Shown here in pieces: positions 56,559 to 64,000 of a stretch of DNA of 64,000 bases. The DNA is from Plenodomus lindquistii (Eukaryota > Ascomycota > Dothideomycetes > Pleosporales > Leptosphaeriaceae), in NCBI GenBank assembly GCA_025504975.1, contig JANUWI010000001.1:5084001-5148000 (forward strand), in the 5' to 3' direction. Both the position numbers and the translations under genes were made by a program. The stretch's first letter is position 1; each line of letters opens with the position of its first letter. The notes under the pieces were generated by a model. The model did no database searches. It worked only from the letters and a program-made list of their open reading frames with translations, and was not told where the DNA came from.

Positions 56559-58260
56559 ACCGGCGCGTTGGAGTGTCGCAGCGCGGCGACATTTCACAAT
56601 GATAATAAAATCTACTTGGTTAGACTGGATAACTTTCATGCCAGTCGGTTATTGTGTCGTGGGAGCTTCCCTCCTTGTGACTCTGCTGGGGCGTGATAGT
56701 AGTTCGTGAGCATGCAAAACCGAGAGATGCTTAGCTCGGAAACACTCAGATTACAGTCCTTTAAAAACGACAGGATCGTTTCTAGATGTGTGACAATCAA
56801 GTTGTTACGTGTTCTAGTTGTTATTCTTAACGCTGGACACAGAGTCAAAATCACTAAAGAGTGGATAAGACTGTGGCGCTAGTTATTCCTGTAATTGTTC
56901 GCGATTCATCAATGCTGCAGGGACAAGTGTGACAATGCGCAGATGCCAGCGGGCCATAGCTCAGGATCGGATTCTGAACTCAATGTAGAATTAAGGGTAC
57001 GAAGCTTTGACATGATTCTGGTACTCGCAACTGCTCGCTCGTATCATCTGCACAATTAATTAGGCGAAGTCATCAACCTTGTCCTTACTTTGTTTTCTCA
57101 AGCCAACCCCACAAATCAACACCAGGTGGGCCAAACTGCAGCGTAATACTCGAGTAGAGCCAGTCTGGGGGTCTCAATCCTGGAAGTGCAGGGAGGCGAG
57201 CTTGTTTTCGGTTTGTTGACTCGCACCTGTGTGCATAGCTGCTAGTCAAGATGGGTAAGGGACTTAAGCACAACATCGCGAGGCGAGTGCGGCCCGAGAC
57301 GCCCTGGAATATTTGAGTTCTTAGACGAGTTTGACACTACGACATGCATCGGGGAATACGATACCTGGTTCCCAGGCTCCAGCGCACAGAGAAGATGGAA
57401 GCTTTTTTTCCCCACTAAACCTGTACAGGGTTGCACGAAAATAGGGTTCCTATCCGGCAGCCGCGAGCACGATTTTAATTTGAGTCTTTTTTTTTAAACT
57501 TTGTGGCGTTGTGACATGCAGACTGCATTAGCGAAGGATCGTCCGCGATTGGCAGAATTTTGACAAAGTACGGCAACGCAATAGATCCTAAGTGGCGCAC
57601 GATCGTGCTATGCGTGGCGTTGCACTGGTCTTGTTGAGCCGTGCGAAGTGAGCTGGGCGCATTTATTGTATTTTAGCATGTCCCTAAGTGAACAGCCGGG
57701 CCAGTAGCCTACAAAAGTTAGTATCGTCTACCTATGGTAGGTGTACCTGTTGCTCCAATCGTCGCATCGCTATGTTCGGGCCCGTTCACTAGAGCAAGTG
57801 ACTTATTGGATCCGACTAAATTTTATCTTCGTCGCAACTTGCAAGCACAGGTCATGGACACATCAGATTAGATCTTTGTTGAAGATTGACGAATAGTATC
57901 GCTTCATAACAATGAACTATAGTACGTAATGCGTTCAAAATTAGCCAGCATGTAGTCTGATGTGCGATCATCTATATCCTGCAAGTTTTGTGGTTTGAAC
58001 CCCAAAGCGGTAATGTACTTTACTACAGACGAATAATCCCCAGTGGCAGCAAGAACAAGAAATCAACTCGACCTCGATCAAGCTGAAGGGATTGGAAAAT
58101 GTAACACTATATGGTATGTATATTTTCGCTTTTCGCCAAGTTAAGGGAGTAACGGGTGAGTATTCGGAAAGAGGGAGATTAGTGTTGTCACTGAACCTTA
58201 CCAATACGCGTGATCGGCACGCTTTTATGGATCTTCAACCAAATCAAGCTTTACATATAA
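56559..58260. other. Intergenic, no gene recognised
   Basis: Ordinary to slightly AT-rich sequence with only short frames in conflicting directions. The longest (57968-58204, 57242-57436, both minus) show no domains. A T-run lies at about 57486-57496. I see no tRNA cloverleaf. Confidence 0.45.
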
Positions 58261-58784
58261 GGTGTAGGCGCAGCGGGCCGCATCCTTACTAGTTTGTCAG
58301 CGGCAATGCCTAGTATAATACAGATGCTCAGCTGTAATCTAACTTATAAAGGCTAATCTTTTGCCATTTTTGCCTTGAAAACTGTATAAAGGAGCTCGTT
58401 CTTACAGGGTGTAGGCAACGCTGGATTGCACCTCTACTAATTGGTTAGCCGCGATGCCAAATATTGTACCGTTCTTTGCTCATCTCAAACACGATTAAGG
58501 CAGGCCTACACCTAATTAAGCAATGAAACTGCATCATAGAATGAATCGCCAAATCAGCGATGCGGCGGTGTATTATTCGGGCGCTACAGGGGTGCAATCC
58601 GACGTGCCTACACCCTGTATTAAGTGCTACCCCCGCACCACGATAAGCATATTGGGAGGGGGGGGAGGGCGGGGTAAAGGTTGAAATTCAATGAAAACGA
58701 GCTCCTTCATATCTCTTCACGAATAAGCGTTGCTGCAGTGTTAGATTCAGGCACTACAAGGATGCGAGCCACTATGTGTAGACA
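58261..58784. mobile_element. MITE-like inverted-repeat element, interrupted by a second copy of its own family
   Basis: The left arm GGTGTAGGCGCAGCGGGCC...GCATCC and the reverse complement of the right arm (ending near 58784) align from the GCATCC word outward and inward. A further inverted pair (AGGAGCTCGTT near 58390, AACGAGCTCCT near 58697) brackets the inner insertion. The borders are approximate and the arms are diverged. Confidence 0.6.
58405..58617. mobile_element. 213-bp MITE with TA flanks, nested
   Basis: CAGGGTGTAGGCA at the left and its mirror at the right (TGCCTACACCCTG), with TA directly outside both ends (58403-58404, 58618-58619). The inverted repeat extends imperfectly for about 32 bases (GGATTGCACC in both arms). 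It is the same family as the element it sits in, judging from the shared GTGTAGGC...GCCGCGATGCC words. Confidence 0.72.
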
Positions 58785-60682
58785 GCGTAGGATCTTCGCA
58801 CCAGCTTAGTATACCTGAAACACCTTACAGACATGTGGCAAATCTGACGTTGAGATAATCTGCACGACTTCTAACAGCGGGTGCATGCAGTATGCAAACT
58901 GCAGAGTGACATGCACTAGACTAGCCTTGGCAAGAATTCACATTCCATATTCGGATCTGGAATCTGGGTTCGGGATAGATAGATCCTTGGGGGACCCGCT
59001 CAGGAACGCACAGAGGGTCTAGCAGTCAGTGCCGAACAGGCAGGGCTGGGGGCGTGGGGGGGGGGGGACAAAGAATAAGGAATCACATGACTATCCACGC
59101 GACAATCTATCCTTGCTAGCCTCGCCTAATACTACAGGCTGTATACGTAACAGGAGGCTAAAATCCTGTATCCAATTATCCAGAGATCCTATACAAAAAC
59201 TAACATTCGGGATATTCGACTAACCTTTGCCAATGCTACACCAGACCACCAGACTGCAGACAGTCAGTTGCAGCATAACTCGACGATGTGGCTTTCAATA
59301 TCCGAAACTATCCATGCGTTGCGATCATGTCAGTGGCAAAGTTCGAAATTACCCTGATTGATGTATAGGATGTAGTCAGCTCGTTTTATATGCTCGTTGT
59401 TCTTTTAACCAATTACATCTTTTACTTTTGGCCAGTCTAGCTTGCTGATTGGGTAACCAAAAACAAGCATGTAAGCCGAGGTGACCTTATCGTGTAGGCG
59501 TCGTTTTCGCCATGCGGAGTTACCATACACTACACAGTAAGCGCAATATAAGGCTGCACTGCAATCTGTCAAGCATCCAGACTCATCCCAATTCATATGC
59601 GTCCTATTGGTAGGCACTGAGATCTAAAGTGGGTTCTGACAGCCATCAGCTGGGGGCAATGCATGGGGAATCTCCCCAACATACAGTCTCGGGTGATAGC
59701 CCAGACATAGATTCATCTCGAATGCATAAATATTGCGTCAGCTCGGCTGGGCTACGAGGTGCTCTGATTCAAAAGGGCCGATCCGGGACTGTTGTGATAG
59801 AGCCGCAATCAGGTACGGCATGAAGTTTAGTGGCATGTATTTAGAGTCGAAGCGATCTTATCTTGGGTCAAGGGTTCAAAAGCGTGGCCTGATCGCTACT
59901 CGAATTTGATTTTTGCTGTACGGGTGTCTGATTCTTGGAGCGATAACAGTGGACAAACTGGACGTACGACCTTAGCTCAAAGGCGCTCAGATTTGCAATA
60001 GGAAATCAGTGCGAGACAATTGGTTAACTTCAACTATGCACAGTAGTCAAATGTACACTGTCCGGAAAGCGTCGCAAAGAGGTGCTCGATAAACACTGAA
60101 CGTGATAATCGGACCGACTGTTGACCCGGCAAACTTGACCTTTTTTAAAGTTCCGAGGTTGGGTTCGCGGCTGCATGCGCCATCCGGCATCACCCCCGGG
60201 GTCACTAACAATGTACGTAACCCGGAACAGTAGCGTAATAGGTGTAGCATGCCATGCTAAGCAAGGGCCCCCTCTACACACCCCTATCACAGTACGTGTC
60301 GACACTGTTGTACTTATCCTAACTACCACCTGATCTTTCATGACATTCAAGGATGTAGCCATGTGTAAGGATATGTAGAGATAGTCCTAAGCCTTGAACT
60401 CCTTTAGTAAGATCTCCGTGTGAAGCGAAGCAAAGGGCCTAATGCGTACCGTGTTAGTGCCCGGCGCGTGACGTCTCCCTATTCGGCATCGTCGTACCAA
60501 TGCACTACCTAAGCCTTGCGCTCCCGCCTCTGCGAAACATCTCAAGTATAATTGGACTCGCTATAGTTGCTTTGTTGAATAATCTAGTCTTCAACGCTTG
60601 TAAGTGGTATGATCTTTCGAAGCTTGTATTGCGACGACACTCATGGTATTATCACACGAGTACAGGCCATTGAGACGATTTC
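58785..60682. other. Intergenic, no gene recognised
   Basis: No convincing gene. It holds a G-run at 59056-59067 and the 3' flank of the rhodopsin-domain gene. The frames at 59405-59617 (-), 60030-60362 (-) and 59629-59823 (+) are short, unconserved in appearance, and lack intron signals. Confidence 0.45.
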
Positions 60683-62039
60683 TCAGGATTTCTTGTGTGC
60701 TGTTGCTGGTGATGTGAAATCGACCTGACTTTCCCTATCGACCAGGTCCTTCTGGCTCTCACTATCACTGTTCTGACAATCTCTTTCAAAGTGCTGCTCG
60801 AACTGCCGCGTAATGTAGATGTTCTTGCCATATCCACTGCTGTTGCTTCCCGATGGGTAGGCCTGACATCTGACGGCGCTTCCCGAATCGAGTTCCACCT
60901 CTTCATCCACTGTCTGTCGTGAATGCTTCGTCCCGCCAAAAGTCCTGAATGTACTCGGTCTCCTGCCGCTGTTCGTGCCGTAATTTCGGCTGCGCTGCCT
61001 CGATGAGAAGCCAGGAATGACTTTCTTGAATAAGGGCTTCAGCGCGGGTAGGGATGCGCAGACGATGGCCATGTTCATCTCAATGGCGGACCAGTATGCA
61101 GTGAAAGCGCCGTACCAGGTGGTATCGTCCGTGTTTTTGGCCAGATTGTGGACTTCGACTAGTCGGATAATAGATACAATACAAACAAACCAACCGATGG
61201 TGAGAATGAACAACAGCGCTATCTTTTGCTGCTTTGGGATCTGCAGTCTCCAGATAACACGAACAGGCAAGATTGCGACAAGAAGATCGCTCATGATATT
61301 GAAGCTGGCAGCCAAGTACCACATTCTGGGAGACCCTTAGTACTGTTATTCCTATGCGATAGCCACGAGTGGCCAAACAGTCACTGCTGGCATCGTGGAT
61401 GTCACTTACACATTGTTTGGTAGGCATCTGGCGTTCGGCTGCTCCAGGATCTGCCAGAAGGCTCTCACTGGCACGCAAGCGAAGATTGCAGAGATCACCA
61501 GAGTTATCCCGTACGCAACGCATATTCCCATCACAACGTGTAAAGGAATGCGCATCTCGGGAACCGTGAAGATGCGTCTGTATTGTAACAAGATCGAGAT
61601 TTTGGTTAGGCTAAGGCTGAAGTTGTAAAAGATAACGCTCAAATAGAGGTACTGATGCCTATTAGCCCAACGCATGGCGAGAGTATGCTGTGCTTACTCT
61701 CAAAACATTCACTATGCCTTCAGGAAATGGCAAGAACATAGTGTGGCGTCCTAACCCGGCGTTTATTTCTACGAGATATCAGGACGAGTTTGCAAGTGGT
61801 CAGGTACCTGACTTACGCAAGATCTGGGCGATCGCCGAGGCGATGGAGAATGCCATCGATACCATGATCGTATAATCCTCCCATCCTATCGCTCTGCCGA
61901 GTTGCTTGATCCGGGTAACCATACGAAGGCATACGCAAACAAGGGCAAGTACCGTGAAGGCGATTACGATCCGCTTGGTCAGAGGGCCCATGTTATCGTT
62001 TGCCATGGCGGCAGTCTGCTCAGTCGATGGAGCTGACAT
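60683..62039 (-). CDS. Fungal rhodopsin-domain (SAT4/Pth11-like) seven-helix membrane protein, four exons, 392 aa
   Basis: Putative receptor-like membrane protein of the large ascomycete family that includes Pth11-type GPCRs. The ligand is unknown. The model is exon 1 62039-61817, intron 61816-61769 (GTAAGT...TAG, 48 bp), exon 2 61768-61698, intron 61697-61652 (GTAAGC...CAG, 46 bp, branch CTAAT), exon 3 61651-61410, intron 61409-61326 (GTAAGT...CAG, 84 bp, branch TACTAAG), exon 4 61325-60683. Lengths 223, 71, 242 and 643 sum to 393 codons. Family features are WEDYTIMVSM after helix 1, NAGLGRHTMFLP after helix 2, FYNFSLSLTKISILLQYRRIF, ARCLPNNVMWYLAASFNIMSDLLVAILPV and the conserved cytoplasmic PKQQKIALLFILTIG. 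There is no extracellular CFEM domain, so it is of the short type. The Ser/Arg-rich C-terminal tail (about 130 residues) is probably cytosolic. The second intron was placed by frame continuity and is the least certain. Confidence 0.9.
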
Positions 62040-63155
62040 GCTGAAAGGGTAAAGAAGCAAGGGTTGGCAAGTCGTTAGAAGACAACTAGTTCAATAGCAG
62101 AGCGATGGGCCCTTAGGAATATGCATCTGCCGTTACGAGGACGAACCGGAGTGTGTTAAGTCTTTGCTGCCATACTGTGGGCTGAGAAAGTGTTCTGTGC
62201 CAGATGAACGGCCCTGCCTACTTTTGAGGGGCTTTTGAAACTCTGTTATCATTAGCGCATGCGATCCCTGAGCGCTGAACTCGTGGATGCATGTGGGCAC
62301 CTGAGACGGCAAGTCAGTAGCGAGGGATCTCGGTGATGTATTTGGGCTAGTGCAGGGCTGGTTGGTGCGGCCGCCCATGCCCTGGCCCCATATCAGTAAA
62401 GGCTTAGGTGTACGAGTGGAGACCATCCTTCTGCACACCCATCGTCGAATTGGTCCGCTCGGTCTACTTTGAAATCTGCAATGCAGCATGAACATGATTT
62501 ACCTGTATCGCGCTCGGGGCCACGTTCTCACCAAGGCCCTGATCCTGGTTGCTGCGTGAACCCCTGTGCCAACGATCTACACAGTATAGTGTAGCACATG
62601 TACATTTTCCACGTGGGTTGGTCGGTTGGTTGGTTCATTCTTCTTGATCTCGCTACTCGTTGAAGAGGCTACAGAGGCCACGTAAGCAGCGCCCACAGCG
62701 AGATGTATGCGTCGATTCTGCGAACGAGTTGTGACGGATGCGATGCACATGTAAGAGAAAAGTTCATACACTGTCTGCAGCTCATCGTGGCGCTGATACA
62801 CAGTCAGTTGGTTATATTCAAAAGCCACACTCTATGTTGTTCGCGCTTCCCGAGCAGCAGAATATCTCACATGAGCGACTCCAACGAAAGAATGCATGTG
62901 ATGATACGTTGATGATGTGGCGACGTGAGATGACAAGAAAGATCCAAGAAGTCGTCAGTGTACCCTTCTGCCCTGTTGCATCTCATCCGCGTCCGTCACT
63001 CTGCGTCATTCGCTATCTTACGCTATGCTATTTTAGCGGATCCTCGATCGGCTCGACGCTCGGCCAGTCCCGCGGCTGTGCGACATATATACTGTGTATA
63101 TCCCGGTAAAAACCGTGAACGACGTTTGGACTGGCGGAAACGCCAAACTACTGTA
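62040..63155. other. Intergenic, no gene recognised
   Basis: Upstream region of the rhodopsin-domain gene. The 120-codon minus frame at 62133-62495 and the plus frames at 62703-63176 show no domain or intron signals. A GGTTGGTC/GGTTGGTTGG microsatellite-like run occurs at 62615-62635. Confidence 0.45.
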
Positions 63156-63319
63156 TTGACTGCTAAAAGCTGCTAAAAGCTAGCAGGGGTCAAAGGACGT
63201 ATTAGTCAATCATTAGCTTTAAAAACGCGGCAGTTTATAGCATTCTATACTTCTAGAACGAGCTATTAGTCACGATTAAGTTAACCCCCTGCTAACTTTT
63301 GGTAGCTTTTAGTAGTCAA
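63156..63319. mobile_element. 164-bp MITE with TA target duplication
   Basis: The left end TTGACTGCTAAAAGCTGCTA and the reverse complement of the right end, TTGACTACTAAAAGCTACCA, are inverted repeats of about 38 bases reaching AGCAGGGG. TA lies on both outer sides (63154-63155, 63320-63321). It has no coding capacity. Size, TIR and TA flanks fit a Tc1/mariner-type MITE. Confidence 0.85.
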
Positions 63320-63321
63320 TA

Positions 63322-63886
63322 CCGTACCCAGATGAAGGGGGCTTTTTACTTCACCCACGTGGAACAGCTGCGATCATTTCATAGGGCAGCTTATGCATAC
63401 TCAAAGCAATGATCGACTTTTAGCTAAGATTTGAAGACTTCGTGTTATTCCTGAAGCAAAGTACGGACATTTGACTAAATTGATTAGATGTAGTAATCCG
63501 CATCACTGTAACATGAGCGTCGTCCAGTAGAATAGACTTTTGTTCATTACTAGTTATCATCTGACTGGAAGAGCGGTCACTGTTGTTATCTTAATGCATG
63601 GCATACTGTTTGTCATCTGTACATCCAGATTCTGAGCTGCGTAAGCTACAAATAGACACAATGAGCTTTCATAATCTGCTACATACGAGGTACGTTCTGG
63701 AACGGCTACTTTTTTGCCCCTAGTCATGCTGAGTTCTGTGCTCTGTTATTCAAGACAATAAAGGTGTATTGATAGGTTCGCAATAGAACTTAAGCACATT
63801 GGCAGATGTTGGCTGGAGTAACCCCTTAAATATTGATATGGAACTCTCTCTGCTCAGTGAAGACAGATCTAATGCCATCTCTCGTG
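63322..63886. other. Intergenic, 3' flank of the partial oxidoreductase gene
   Basis: No gene seen. It contains the presumed 3' untranslated region of the gene whose stop codon is at 63887-63889. Confidence 0.45.
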
Positions 63887-64000
63887 TCAATAACTTTGGT
63901 CCTGCCAATCTTCTCTGATCATCTCTGCGCCTTTCTCAGCCAACATATAGATGGAGGCCAGAATGTTGACGTCAGGCAACACAGGAACAATGCTACAATC
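63887..64000 (-). CDS. GMC-type oxidoreductase, C-terminal 37 aa only (runs off the window)
   Basis: The last 37 codons read DCSIVPVLPDVN, ILASIYMLAEKGAEMIREDW, QDQSY and stop. In the glucose-methanol-choline oxidoreductase family the C-terminus carries a conserved block of the form DASIxPxxPxxNxxAxxYMxAEKGAxxI that packs against the FAD, which this matches well. Family members oxidise alcohols, aldehydes or sugars with FAD. Nothing about the substrate can be said from the tail. The catalytic His and the rest of the gene lie beyond position 64000. Here Val-Asn (PDVN) replaces the more common Ser-Gly-Asn. Confidence 0.75.
   Translation of the reverse strand, partial: DCSIVPVLPDVNILASIYMLAEKGAEMIREDWQDQSY

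Noticed and set aside
62133..62495. 120-aa minus-strand frame
   Set aside because: No domain, atypical Ser/Pro/Arg composition for a coding frame, and no supporting splice or start context.

Overview
The window looks like a chromosome segment of a filamentous ascomycete, most likely a dothideomycete of the Pleosporales type. The reasons are short spliceosomal introns (46-84 bp, with recognisable branch sites), a fungal-specific rhodopsin/Pth11-type membrane protein, a Fot1/pogo transposon, and a 49-kb AT-rich block with the signature of repeat-induced point mutation (RIP): CpA and TpG almost absent, TpA everywhere, and repeat copies that differ almost only by C/T and G/A. The lineage is inference. 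Fungus plus RIP is read directly from the sequence.

Layout. Left flank (1-4006): normal composition, with one hypothetical gene (1030-1896, +) and a three-exon aquaporin (2873-3898, -). Middle (4007-53434): a composite mobile block delimited by 77-bp terminal inverted repeats (75/77 identical by eye) and a GCAT direct duplication at each edge. Nested in it from left to right are an intact Copia retrotransposon (4840-10028, identical 187-bp LTRs, CTACT duplication, same-frame gag and pol separated by one UGA-CUA stop), a heavily RIP-mutated chromodomain-type Gypsy element (10758-18264), a 738-bp TIR mini-element (18989-19726), a Fot1/pogo element whose transposase frame is full but carries about 34 point-mutation stops (20925-22786), and two head-to-tail copies of a 12.8-kb TIR unit (26553-39424 and 39430-52238). 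The mini-element shares both termini with the 12.8-kb unit, so I read them as the short and long members of one transposon family. About 8.3 kb of AT-rich DNA between these insertions is probably the body of the outer element and remains undeciphered.

Right flank (53435-64000): normal composition again, with a dolichyl-diphosphatase gene (53951-54747, -) divergent from a RWD-RING-IBR-RING ubiquitin ligase (55134-56558, +). Next come a 4-kb gene-free stretch with nested MITEs, a four-exon rhodopsin-domain membrane protein (60683-62039, -), a 164-bp MITE, and the last 37 codons of a GMC-type oxidoreductase running off the window edge (63887-64000, -).

The flanking genes are housekeeping or accessory and show no shared pathway. 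The main interest is the transposon stratigraphy: old RIP-saturated layers, a less decayed Fot1 layer, an almost unmutated mini-element, and an intact Copia. Also notable are the Copia expression and priming signals (UGA-CUA and a half-tRNA-Lys primer site) and the unassigned 12.8-kb tandem element.
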